A stretch of 64,000 nt of DNA from assembly GCF_014190775.1 (NCBI RefSeq), contig NZ_JACHVP010000003.1, positions 124,001 through 188,000 on the forward strand, given 5' to 3'. This stretch comes from Leifsonia aquatica. GTDB taxonomy: Bacteria > Actinomycetota > Actinomycetes > Actinomycetales > Microbacteriaceae. A program made the position numbers and the translations under genes. Shown piece after piece: positions 25,317 through 32,933 of the stretch. The first letter of the stretch is position 1; the number at the start of each line of letters is the position of its first letter. The notes under the pieces are model-generated. The model did not search any database. It was not told where the DNA came from and worked only from the letters and a program-made list of their open reading frames with translations.

Positions 25317-25347
25317 ACACCCCGCTACTCCGAGGAGCACCATCGAA

Positions 25348-26292
25348 ATGAATACTCTGTCCGTCTCCACCTACAGCGTGCGCGAGCAGCTCGGGCCCGT
25401 CGACTTCACCTTCGTCGACCCGTCCGGACGCGACGTGCACATCTCGTTCCCGTTCACCAAGGAGCTCGACCTCTCCGACTTCCCGGCCCGTGCGAAGAGT
25501 GCATTCGGGGTCGGCGCGATCGAGACCGTGGCGTTCCAGTTCGCCGGCGTGGACGACACCGAGCTCGACCGGTTCGCCGCCGCTCTGCGCGCCGAGGACG
25601 TGCAGCTGGTGAACGTCGCCATCGACGCCGGCGACCTGCTGGAGGCCAACCCGGCCAAACGTGCCGCCGACGTCGCCGAGATCGAGCGCTGGATCGACCG
25701 GTTCGCCGCGATGGGCTCGACCTTCGTTCGGGTCAACCCCGGATCGCCGATGGCGCAGCACACTGGCGACGACCTCCCGGACCACCTGGTCGAGGCACTC
25801 CGCCACCTCGGTGCGTACGCGAACGCGCGCGGTTCGCGCCTGCTCGTCGAGAACCACGGCGGCCCGAGCAGTGACCCGGCGTGGATGAACCGGCTGCTCG
25901 ACGCGGTCGGGCACGAGCACCTCGGGCTGCTGCTCGACCTCGGCAACTTCGACGCCCTCATGCTCCCCACGATGGCGCTGCTGTTCGGCGGCCCGGACGG
26001 CGCGCAGGTCACCCCGGAGCAGGTCTTCGCCGGCCTCGACCTCACCTCCCTCTACGAGGGCATCGAGGCGCTCGCCCTGCGCGCCGAACTCGTGCACGTC
26101 AAGGCGCACGCCGTCGGCGACGACGGAGCCGTCGGCCCGGTCGACCTCGGCCGGGCGCTCGGGATCCTCGCCGCGCACGGATACAGCGGTCCGCTGACCG
26201 TCGAGTACGAGGGGACCGGCGGCGATCCGTGGGCCAAGAGTGCCCGCGTGGTCGAGGTGGCGGCCGCTTCGGCTTCGGAGATCGCCCGATGA
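25348..26292 (+). CDS. Sugar phosphate isomerase/epimerase-like TIM-barrel protein
   Basis: A 314-residue AP-endonuclease-2-type TIM barrel. The metal-binding set is visible in order: Glu in RLLVENHGG, Asp in LLLDLGNFD, His in LVHVKAHA and Glu in LTVEYEG. It is the size and fold of the catalytic subunit of C-deglycosidases (CarC/DgpB type) and of 3-keto-sugar-handling enzymes. No separate small DUF6379-type partner is next to it, so C-deglycosylation is not proven. Its stop overlaps the oxidase start (ATGA), pointing to sequential action: the oxidase makes a 3-keto-glycoside, and this enzyme isomerises or eliminates it. Confidence 0.8.
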   Translation: MNTLSVSTYSVREQLGPVDFTFVDPSGRDVHISFPFTKELDLSDFPARAKSAFGVGAIETVAFQFAGVDDTELDRFAAALRAEDVQLVNVAIDAGDLLEANPAKRAADVAEIERWIDRFAAMGSTFVRVNPGSPMAQHTGDDLPDHLVEALRHLGAYANARGSRLLVENHGGPSSDPAWMNRLLDAVGHEHLGLLLDLGNFDALMLPTMALLFGGPDGAQVTPEQVFAGLDLTSLYEGIEALALRAELVHVKAHAVGDDGAVGPVDLGRALGILAAHGYSGPLTVEYEGTGGDPWAKSARVVEVAAASASEIAR

Positions 26293-27836
26293 GCGCCCGC
26301 GACACCGAGACCGTCGACGTCCTCATCGTCGGGTCGGGGCCGGCCGGTTCGACCTACGCCCGCACGATCGGCGACGCGGTCCCCGACGCCCGCATCCTGA
26401 TGGTGGAGGTCGGACCCGCGGTACCCGGCACGCGCGGCGACCACACCCAGAACCTCGAGGAGGCCGAGCGCCTCGCCGTCCAGCTGCTCACGCAGGGCCC
26501 CGACGCGGGTATCGAGCGCGCTGCCGCGCTCTCCGACATCGCGCCCGGGATCGACCCCAGCCTCGAGTTCCGGCAGACGATCCTGCCCGGCCTGTTCTTC
26601 GCCGACCCGCGGCCCACGCTCGCCGACGGCGATGTGGGACTGCCGGCCGCGAGCATGTCCAGCGGCGTGGGCGGGATGGGGATCCACTGGGGCACGTCCT
26701 GCCCGCGGCCGCACCAGTCGGAGCGTATCCCCTTCCTTCCGGCGGAAGAGCTCGACGGTGCCCTCGCGCACGCGGAGCAGCTTCTCGGGGTGAGCACGCC
26801 GCCCGGCGGCGGCAGCGGCCTGTTGCGCGCGCTGAAGGACGCCATCGCCGCGGAATTCGACGGACCCGGCCTCACCCCGACCACCTACATGCCGACCGCG
26901 ACCCAGTGGGACGGCGAGAGGCTGCGGTTCTCGGGCACCGGCGTGATCCTGGGCGACCTGGAGGCGACCGTGCCCGGCTTCGAGCTGCGGTCCGAGACGC
27001 TTGTGCGACGGGTGATCGTCGAGGACGGCAGAGCGGTCGGCGCCGAACTGGAGGATCGTGTCACCGGCGATCGGACCGAGGTGCGCGCCCGCTACGTCGT
27101 CGTCTGCGCCGACGGGCTGCGCACGCCGCAGGTGCTCTTCGCGTCCGGCGTCCGGCCGACGGCGCTCGGACACCACCTCAACGAGCACTTCCAGATGGCG
27201 ACGATGGTGGCGCTGAGCGACGAGTTCGAGCCGACGCGCTACCCGGTGGATGCGGGCTCGATCGGCTCGGTGCTCGTCCCGTTCTCCGACGCCCGGCCGA
27301 TGCAGGGCGGGATCATCTCGCTGGCGGGCTCCGCTTACAAGCTCCCCGGCATGGACGACGCGGCGACCGCGCGGCTCGGCGTGCTCGCCTGGTACGCCGC
27401 GAAGGACATCCAGTTCAGGGACGCCGTGGAGTTCAGCGAGACCGAGACCGACTTCTACGGCATGCCGAAGATGACCATCCACTACTCGCGCACCGCGAAG
27501 GATCTCGCGACGATCGAGCAGATGCGGCAGAACTCGCTGCGCAGCGCCGGCCGCATCGGCACCCCGCTGGAGCAGCCCGAGCTCGCGGCCGGCGGTTCGT
27601 CGCTCCACTATCAGGGCACCGTGCGCATGGGTGTCGTCGACGACGGCTCCTCGGTCTGCGACCCGTGGCTGCGGGTGTGGGGCGTTGGCAACCTGTTCGT
27701 CGGCGGCAACGGCGTCATCCCCACCGCCACAGCAGCGAACCCGACCCTCACGACGGTCGCCCTCGCCTGGCGTGCGGCGTCGCAGCTCGCGCGTGAGCTG
27801 CGGGAGGCGTCGGTCGTGGAGGAGGCGCACGCCTGA
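26289..27836 (+). CDS. FAD-dependent GMC oxidoreductase of the CarA/pyranose-oxidase type
   Basis: A 515-residue flavoenzyme likely to oxidise a sugar, probably at C3. VDVLIVGSGPAGSTYARTI is the FAD Rossmann site. GVGGMGIHWGTSCPRP (His about 133) resembles the THW flavin-contact segment of fungal pyranose 2-oxidase. The catalytic pair lies in SSLHYQGTVRMG (His about 440) and TAANPTLTT (Asn about 484). The length and motifs fit actinobacterial pyranose/C-glycoside oxidases (CarA of Microbacterium), which convert the glucose of C- and O-glycosides to 3-keto forms. Translation is coupled to the epimerase-like gene (ATGA). A GC-rich hairpin with TTCTT follows the operon. Confidence 0.84.
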   Translation: MSARDTETVDVLIVGSGPAGSTYARTIGDAVPDARILMVEVGPAVPGTRGDHTQNLEEAERLAVQLLTQGPDAGIERAAALSDIAPGIDPSLEFRQTILPGLFFADPRPTLADGDVGLPAASMSSGVGGMGIHWGTSCPRPHQSERIPFLPAEELDGALAHAEQLLGVSTPPGGGSGLLRALKDAIAAEFDGPGLTPTTYMPTATQWDGERLRFSGTGVILGDLEATVPGFELRSETLVRRVIVEDGRAVGAELEDRVTGDRTEVRARYVVVCADGLRTPQVLFASGVRPTALGHHLNEHFQMATMVALSDEFEPTRYPVDAGSIGSVLVPFSDARPMQGGIISLAGSAYKLPGMDDAATARLGVLAWYAAKDIQFRDAVEFSETETDFYGMPKMTIHYSRTAKDLATIEQMRQNSLRSAGRIGTPLEQPELAAGGSSLHYQGTVRMGVVDDGSSVCDPWLRVWGVGNLFVGGNGVIPTATAANPTLTTVALAWRAASQLARELREASVVEEAHA

Positions 27837-27853
27837 TCGGCGGATGCGGTGAG

Positions 27854-27882
27854 GGGCCTCGGGCGCGGTGCGCTCGGGGCCC
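27854..27882 (+). terminator. Terminator of the MFS-epimerase-oxidase operon
   Basis: GGGCC-t-CG-g-GCGC pairs with GCGC-t-CG-g-GGCCC around GGT, followed by TTCTT. The stem lies 18 bases after the oxidase stop. Confidence 0.65.
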
Positions 27883-27908
27883 TTCTTGCGCGTGATCCCG
27901 ATCCGGGC

Positions 27909-27939
27909 TTGACCTCAAGCGCTTGAGGTCTGTTCTGAT
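27909..27939 (+). promoter_or_regulatory. MerR-type promoter and operator
   Basis: TTGACC (27909-27914), a 19-bp spacer and TCTGAT (27934-27939). The perfect palindrome GACCTCAAGCGCTTGAGGTC (27911-27930) lies inside the spacer. A 19-bp spacer with a central dyad is the signature of promoters twisted open by MerR proteins. The start codon follows six bases after the -10, so the mRNA is leaderless. Confidence 0.8.
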
Positions 27940-27945
27940 GGACGC

Positions 27946-28386
27946 ATGATCACGTTGGCCATCCAGGAGGTCTCCCGGCAGAGCGGGCTCAGCGAGCCCA
28001 CCCTGCGGTACTACGAGGAGGTCGGCCTGCTCGGGCCGATCGCGCGCGACGAGAGCAGCGGGCACCGGCGCTACCGCGAGAGCGATCTCGACGACGCGCA
28101 GGTGCTCGCGTGCCTGCGCGCGATGGGCATCGGCATCGAGGACATGCGCACCTACCAGCTCAACCGGCGCCGGGGGCGTGCGGCGGCGGGGGAGCAGCGG
28201 GACATCCTGCTGCGTCACGCCGACCGGGTGGAGGAGCAGATCGCGACGCTCCGCGTGCACCTCGACTACCTGCGGGTGAAGTCCGCCCTGTGGGACGCCC
28301 GTGATCGCGCCGACGCCGCCGCCGAGGCGCGCGCGGACGCCGAACTCCGAACCATCCTGCCCCGACTCGAGGAGAGCTTCCGATGA
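27946..28386 (+). CDS. MerR family transcriptional regulator
   Basis: Regulator of 146 residues. HTH at residues about 5-75: LAIQEVSRQSGLSEPTLRYYEEVGLL and then ESSGHRRYRESDLDDAQVLACLRAMGIGIEDMR. A coiled-coil dimerisation helix follows, without a metal-binding Cys cluster, so it probably senses an organic ligand. It is leaderless from its own MerR-type promoter and overlaps the next gene's ATG (ATGA), so regulator and reductase form one autoregulated operon. Confidence 0.9.
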   Translation: MITLAIQEVSRQSGLSEPTLRYYEEVGLLGPIARDESSGHRRYRESDLDDAQVLACLRAMGIGIEDMRTYQLNRRRGRAAAGEQRDILLRHADRVEEQIATLRVHLDYLRVKSALWDARDRADAAAEARADAELRTILPRLEESFR

Positions 28387-29408
28387 CCACCGCACCCACC
28401 GCACCCACCGCACCCACCGCACCCACCGCACCCACCGCACCCACCATCCTCGTCACCGGCGGCACCGGCTATCTCGCCACCCGGCTCATCGCCGACGTGC
28501 TCGCCACCGGTGCCGACGTGCGCGCCAGCGTCCGCTCGCTCGACCGGGCCGACGAGGTGCGGGAGGCCGTCCGCCGGGCCGGTGTCGACGACGCGGGCCT
28601 GTCGTTCGTCGCCGCATCGCTCACCGCCGACGAGGGATGGAGCGACGCCCTCTCCGGCATCACGGACGTCTACCACGTCGCCTCGCCGATGATCCAGACG
28701 GCGGACCCGGACGAGGTCGTCGTCCCGGCCCGCGACGGTGCGCTGCGCGTGCTCCGTGCCGCTCGCGACGCCGGCGCTCGCCGGGTCGTCCTCACCTCGT
28801 CGTTCGCCGCCGTCGGGTACTCGCCGAAGCCGGTGCGGGACTACGACGAGTCCGACTGGACCGACCCGGCGACGCCCGGCCTCCCGGCCTACCCGCTGTC
28901 GAAGGCGGTGGCCGAGCGTGCCGCCTGGGACTTCGTCGAGCGCGAGGGCGACGGTCTCGAGCTGGTCGTGGTCAACCCGACCTGGATCGCCGGCCCCACC
29001 CTGACCGCCTCCGCCCGCTCGTCGCTGGCACTCTTCACCGGCATGCTCGACGGCACGATGGCGGCGGTCCCCCGGCAGCGGTTCGGGATCGCGGACGTGC
29101 GCGACGTCTCGACGGCGCACATCGCGGCGATGACGACCCCGGATGCGGCGGGCAAGCGCTACCTGGTGCTGGCGGACGGCCCGACGATGACGTTCCTCGA
29201 CGTCGCGAACGTCCTGCGCGCCGAACTCGGCGACCTCGCCGCCCGCGTGCCGACCGACGAGCTCCCGGGCGACGAACCGGCGCCCCTCGTCATCCACAAC
29301 GACCGCGCGAAGGCCGAACTCGGCCTCCGCCCGCGGCCCGCGGTGGAGACGATCGTGGCGACCGCGGAGAGCCTGCGCGATCTCGGGCTGCTGGCGCCGA
29401 CGTCCTGA
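28383..29408 (+). CDS. NAD(P)-dependent SDR, aldehyde/ketone reductase (epimerase-dehydratase family)
   Basis: Extended short-chain dehydrogenase of 341 residues. Nucleotide site ILVTGGTGYLATRLI, catalytic Tyr-Lys in LPAYPLSKAVAERAAW, and a Thr-Ser region VVLTSSFAAVGYS. The family includes cinnamoyl-CoA reductase/dihydroflavonol-4-reductase-like aldehyde reductases. The first 21 residues are unusual: MTT followed by six APT repeats encoded by a perfect 9-bp tandem repeat. Co-translated with MerR (ATGA). Confidence 0.86.
   Translation: MTTAPTAPTAPTAPTAPTAPTILVTGGTGYLATRLIADVLATGADVRASVRSLDRADEVREAVRRAGVDDAGLSFVAASLTADEGWSDALSGITDVYHVASPMIQTADPDEVVVPARDGALRVLRAARDAGARRVVLTSSFAAVGYSPKPVRDYDESDWTDPATPGLPAYPLSKAVAERAAWDFVEREGDGLELVVVNPTWIAGPTLTASARSSLALFTGMLDGTMAAVPRQRFGIADVRDVSTAHIAAMTTPDAAGKRYLVLADGPTMTFLDVANVLRAELGDLAARVPTDELPGDEPAPLVIHNDRAKAELGLRPRPAVETIVATAESLRDLGLLAPTS
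28392..28445 (+). repeat. Six perfect copies of a 9-bp tandem repeat
   Basis: GCACCCACC is repeated six times without a mismatch, encoding six APT units at the N-terminus of the SDR. A unit length divisible by three keeps the reading frame, so copy-number change would alter tail length rather than switch the gene off. Confidence 0.95.
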
Positions 29409-29427
29409 GCGCCGACCGAGTCCCGCC

Positions 29428-29859
29428 TCACTGCAGGCAGAACTCGTTGCCTTCCGGGTCGCGCATCATGATGACGAACTCCTCGTACGGGCCCCAGTTG
29501 CCCAGGAGCGTCTTCTCCTCGGTCGCGCCGAGAGCGATGAGGCGGTCGCGTTCGGCCGCCAGCTCCTCCCGCGTCGCCCGGCGGTCGTCGAACGGCGTGA
29601 TGTCGAGGTGCACGCGGTTGCGCTGCCGTTTCTCGTGGCGGTAGCGCGAGAAGTACAGGCGCTGGTGGGCGGGATCACCGTCCCACGCTTCGGCACGGTC
29701 GGCGATGGCTTCGTCGTCGAACCCGGACTCCCGGAGGGCGGCGATCTCCTCGTCGTCCCAACCGGTGAAGGCGGGATAGCCGAGCACCTCGCTCCAGAAG
29801 GCGGCGAGGGCGACGGGTTCGTCGGCGTGGAAGGTCACGTTGGCGATGCGCGCGGTCAT
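29428..29859 (-). CDS. VOC (glyoxalase/bleomycin-resistance) family protein
   Basis: A 143-residue vicinal-oxygen-chelate protein: MTARIANVTFHADEPVALAAFWSEVLGY at the start and the closing strand VIMMRDPEGNEFCLQ with the usual DPEGNEF motif. A central segment carries extra Asp/Glu-rich sequence (DDEEIAALRESGFDD). The metal ligands appear partly present (His 11, His in VHLD, Glu near the end). ATG at 29857-29859 lies seven bases after TAGCCT (minus strand), so it is probably leaderless. Its substrate is unknown. Confidence 0.83.
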   Translation of the reverse strand: MTARIANVTFHADEPVALAAFWSEVLGYPAFTGWDDEEIAALRESGFDDEAIADRAEAWDGDPAHQRLYFSRYRHEKRQRNRVHLDITPFDDRRATREELAAERDRLIALGATEEKTLLGNWGPYEEFVIMMRDPEGNEFCLQ

Positions 29860-29911
29860 ATCGGGCAGGCTATCCCGGCGTGGTCGCGCCCGGAAGGTCC
29901 GGCCCGGAACG

Positions 29912-31045
29912 TCAGTCGCGCAGAGTGAGTCCCGCGAAGAACGCCCGGATGTGGTCGGCAGCCAGCTCCGGCTGCTCCAGGCCGAGGAAGTGGCCGCCCC
30001 GTGGCGCGCGCTCGAACGAGCGCAGGTCGTCGGCCGCCCGCTCGGCGAGCGACCGCGGGAAGCCGTCCATCACGGGCTCGCGGCTGAGCAGCACGCCGAG
30101 TGGCGCGGCGATCGGCGGCCGGGGCGGGTTCGCCTCGTAGTCGAAGTACTGGCGGAACGACGTGCCGATGCTGCCGGTCGCCCAGTAGAGCGTCGCGATG
30201 GTGAGCAGCGCATCCCGCGGCACCACCCGATCCAGGTCGCCGTCGACCCAGTCGTGCCACTTGTCGGCGATCCAGCCGAGCAGCCCGGCGGGGGAGTCGG
30301 CGAGGGCGGCGGCGATCGTGTCGGGCCGGGTGCCCATGATCTCGCTGTATCCGCTGTCGGCGGCGTCGTACTCGTCGAGGGCGGTCAGGTAGGCGCGCTC
30401 CTCGTCGGTGCGCGGCTCCTCGTCGGCCGGGAAGGGTGCGTGGATGAGCTGCACGCCGATCAGCTGGTCGGCGTGGTCGACGCCGAGCCAGGTCGCGGCC
30501 CCTCCGCCGATGTCGCCGCCGAAGGCCGCGTACCGGTCGTAGCCGAGCGCGGTGGTCATGAGCTCGTGGAGGTCTCGGGCGATCGCCTGCCGGGTGAGCG
30601 GCCCCTCCGGCAGCTCGGAGAACACGAACCCGGGCAGCGAGGGCACGATGACGTCGAAGGCGATGCGCGCGTCCGATCCCGAGCCCGCGGGGTTGGCCAG
30701 GCGTTCGGCGAGCGGCAGGTACTCGGTGTACGCGCTGGGCCAGCCGTGCAGCAGGAGCAGCGGGATGCGGACCTCGGCCGACCCCGCGGCCGGCAGCCGC
30801 ACGAAGTGGAGGCGGTGCCCGCCCACGTCGGCCAGGTACTGGTCGTAGGAGTTGAGGTGCTCCTCCTGTGCCCGCCAGTCGAAGGCGAGCCACGAGTCCA
30901 CCAGCTCGCGCAGCACCGGCTCGCCCGCGCCGCCGCTCCACGGCCGCGACCCGAGCGGTTCGACGAAGCGCGTGCTCGCGAGCCGCGCGCGCAAGTCGTC
31001 GAGCAGTTCGTCGGTCAGGTGGATGCGGAACTCGTCGATGCTCAC
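29912..31045 (-). CDS. Epoxide hydrolase (EHN-type alpha/beta hydrolase)
   Basis: A 377-residue epoxide hydrolase. The N-terminal EHN cap is at residues about 1-110 (FRIHLTDELLDDLRARLAST). LLLLHGWPSAYTEYLPL is the oxyanion segment, and the nucleophile Asp is in AFGGDIGGGAATWLG (about residue 175). The catalytic His lies in GGHFLGLEQPE near the C-terminus. I start at GTG 31043-31045 because it is seven bases after TAGCGT on the minus strand; an upstream GTG at 31054 would overlap that -10. It is probably leaderless and acts on small epoxides in detoxification. Confidence 0.87.
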   Translation of the reverse strand: MSIDEFRIHLTDELLDDLRARLASTRFVEPLGSRPWSGGAGEPVLRELVDSWLAFDWRAQEEHLNSYDQYLADVGGHRLHFVRLPAAGSAEVRIPLLLLHGWPSAYTEYLPLAERLANPAGSGSDARIAFDVIVPSLPGFVFSELPEGPLTRQAIARDLHELMTTALGYDRYAAFGGDIGGGAATWLGVDHADQLIGVQLIHAPFPADEEPRTDEERAYLTALDEYDAADSGYSEIMGTRPDTIAAALADSPAGLLGWIADKWHDWVDGDLDRVVPRDALLTIATLYWATGSIGTSFRQYFDYEANPPRPPIAAPLGVLLSREPVMDGFPRSLAERAADDLRSFERAPRGGHFLGLEQPELAADHIRAFFAGLTLRD

Positions 31046-31072
31046 CGGGGCCACGCTACCCTCGCCCCTTGT

Positions 31073-31618
31073 TCAGATGCGGGCCAGAAGCTCAGCCTTC
31101 TTCGCTGCGAACTCATCCTCGGTCAGGATCCCTGCATCCCGTAGCGACGCGAGCTTCACGAGCGCGTCGGTGTGATCCACCGCGGGTGCCGCCGCCGGTG
31201 CCGGTGCCGGCTCAGCGACGGCGGCCTGCTGCTCGGCCTGAGCGATCTGCTGCTGGGTGACGTGCTTTCCGAGCATCAGATCGGTGAGGACCTGCTTCAC
31301 GACGGCAGCCTCTTTGTGGCTGACACGCATGTCGATCGTGTTGCCGACCGTGATGACGGAGACGATGGTGTTCAGGATCCCGTCGCGCTTGGTCGTGACC
31401 GAGCTGATCGACTTCACCGGGATCACCTCGGTACCGGACTTGCCGTTCCGCACCCCGGTCGCGAGGACCGACAGTCCGCCCGTGAGAACACCCGCGGTGA
31501 TCTTCCCGCCGGAGACGCCTCGCGGCCGCACCCATTCGACGCGGTCCTCGAAGATCTGCACCTTCGCGTTCTTGCCGAGGATGTGCGAGGTGAACTGATA
31601 GAGCGGCGTCTCTGCCAT
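31073..31618 (-). CDS. PH-like and SHOCT domain protein
   Basis: A 181-residue protein. Residues about 10-115 are a PH-like domain (VQIFEDRVEWVRPRGVSGGKI, then the basic strand SISSVTTKRDG). Residues about 150-181 form the SHOCT oligomerisation motif (KLASLRDAGILTEDEFAAKKAELLARI). An Ala/Gln-rich linker joins them. Function unknown; such proteins usually bind membranes or other partners. ATG 31616-31618 follows GGAAGG. It is divergent from the VOC/HxlR pair. Confidence 0.78.
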   Translation of the reverse strand: MAETPLYQFTSHILGKNAKVQIFEDRVEWVRPRGVSGGKITAGVLTGGLSVLATGVRNGKSGTEVIPVKSISSVTTKRDGILNTIVSVITVGNTIDMRVSHKEAAVVKQVLTDLMLGKHVTQQQIAQAEQQAAVAEPAPAPAAAPAVDHTDALVKLASLRDAGILTEDEFAAKKAELLARI

Positions 31619-31713
31619 GGGTGGTTCCTTCCTGGTGACTCCGATCAGCCTAGGAGAACCCTCGGATCGTCCTGTAGTCCCACCGCGGGGGACGGGGCGG
31701 AGAGAATCCCCTC

Positions 31714-31743
31714 TTGACGCCCCACTTGTTTTTTGCAAGTATC
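31714..31743 (+). promoter_or_regulatory. Promoter with HxlR-type operator
   Basis: TTGACG (31714-31719), an 18-bp spacer and AAGTAT (31738-31743). Within and next to the spacer lies ACTTG-seven bases-CAAGT (31724-31740), the inverted-repeat form bound by HxlR-family repressors. It controls the VOC gene and the HxlR gene behind it. Confidence 0.65.
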
Positions 31744-31783
31744 GGTCTCGACAGCACATCAGAACCCGTCGAAGGAGACCATG

Positions 31784-32221
31784 ATGACCGCGATGTTCGT
31801 CAACCTGCCGGTGACCGACCTGGAGCGCGCGAAGGCGTTCTACACGGCGCTCGGCTTCACCATCAACCCGCTCTTCACCGACCACAACGCGGCCTGCGTC
31901 GTCGTCGAGGAGGACCACAGCTATTTCATGATCCTCGTGCGCGAGTTCTTCCAGACCTTCACCGACCTGCCCATCGGCGACCCGGCGACGAACCCCTCGG
32001 TCTCGACCGCGATCTTCCTCGACTCCCGCGAGGAGGTCGACAAGGCGGTCGCGGACGGCGTCGCCGCCGGTGGATCGGAGCCGCGCCCCGCCGCCGACTA
32101 CGGCTTCATGTACCAGCGCCAGCTCGCCGACCCGGACGGCAACCTGCTCGAGTTCGGCTGGATGGACCCGACCGCCGCCCAGCAGGGCCCCGAGGCCGCC
32201 GTCGCGAACCAGCAGGCCTGA
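31784..32221 (+). CDS. VOC family protein
   Basis: A 145-residue glyoxalase-fold protein: MFVNLPVTDLERAKAFYTALGF at the start and RQLADPDGNLLEFGWMDP at the end. Metal-ligand positions are only partly conserved, so it may be a binding protein rather than an enzyme. Of two consecutive ATGs (31781, 31784), I use the second because it lies six bases after GGAG. It is seven bases upstream of the HxlR gene in the same operon. Confidence 0.82.
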   Translation: MTAMFVNLPVTDLERAKAFYTALGFTINPLFTDHNAACVVVEEDHSYFMILVREFFQTFTDLPIGDPATNPSVSTAIFLDSREEVDKAVADGVAAGGSEPRPAADYGFMYQRQLADPDGNLLEFGWMDPTAAQQGPEAAVANQQA

Positions 32222-32227
32222 GGTCCG

Positions 32228-32869
32228 ATGGCCGCACGCGACTACGGGCAGTACTGCGGCGTCACGCGAGCCGTCGAGCTCGTGGGCGAACGCTGGGCGC
32301 TGCTCATCATCCGCGACCTGCTCGTAGGGCCGCGCCGCTACGGCGAGCTCGCCGCGGGCCTCCCGCGCATCCCGAGCAACATCCTGGCGGCGCGGCTCAA
32401 AGAGCTGCAGGAGGCGGGGATCATCCGCCGGGCGCCGCGCTCGCGCGTGATCGTGTACGAGCTCACGCCGTACGGCCGCGAGCTCGAGCCGGTCGTGCTC
32501 GCGCTCGGCGCCTGGGGGTTCAAGGCGATGGGCGACCCGCGGGAGGAGCAGATCGTCACGCCGGACTCGATGACGATGGCGCTCCGCACCGCCTTCCGCC
32601 CGCAGATCGCCGCGGAGCTCCCCACGACCGTCTACGGCGCCCACTTCGGCGCCGCCGAGCTGCTCATCCGCGTCGACGGCCCGACCCTCGACGTCGCGCG
32701 CGGGGAGGGACCCGCCGACCTGGCCTTCTCCGCCGGCCCGGGCATCCGCCGGCTCATCTCGGGAGAGCTCGCGCCGACCGCCGCGATCGAGACCGGTGTG
32801 GTCGAGGTGCTGCACGGCCGCGACGACCTGCTCGGCCGGTTCGCGGACACGTTCCACCTCGCCGCCTGA
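32228..32869 (+). CDS. HxlR family regulator with C-terminal SCP2-like domain
   Basis: Regulator of 213 residues. HxlR winged helix at about residues 5-100: YCGVTRAVELVGERWALLIIRDLLVGPRRYGELAAGLPRIPSNILAARLKEL. The Cys at residue 10 is the conserved redox-sensing position in this family. The C-terminal 100 residues resemble an SCP2 sterol-carrier fold. It is the second gene of an operon with a VOC protein and very probably binds the operator upstream. Confidence 0.85.
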   Translation: MAARDYGQYCGVTRAVELVGERWALLIIRDLLVGPRRYGELAAGLPRIPSNILAARLKELQEAGIIRRAPRSRVIVYELTPYGRELEPVVLALGAWGFKAMGDPREEQIVTPDSMTMALRTAFRPQIAAELPTTVYGAHFGAAELLIRVDGPTLDVARGEGPADLAFSAGPGIRRLISGELAPTAAIETGVVEVLHGRDDLLGRFADTFHLAA

Positions 32870-32933
32870 CGACTCGACAAACGGAGGGACCGCGCGCGGT
32901 CCGCGTCCGTCACACTGGGTGACGGAGGTCGAG

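Noticed and set aside
28383-28445. CRISPR-like repeat
   Set aside because: The 9-bp units are contiguous, without spacers, and encode APT repeats in frame.
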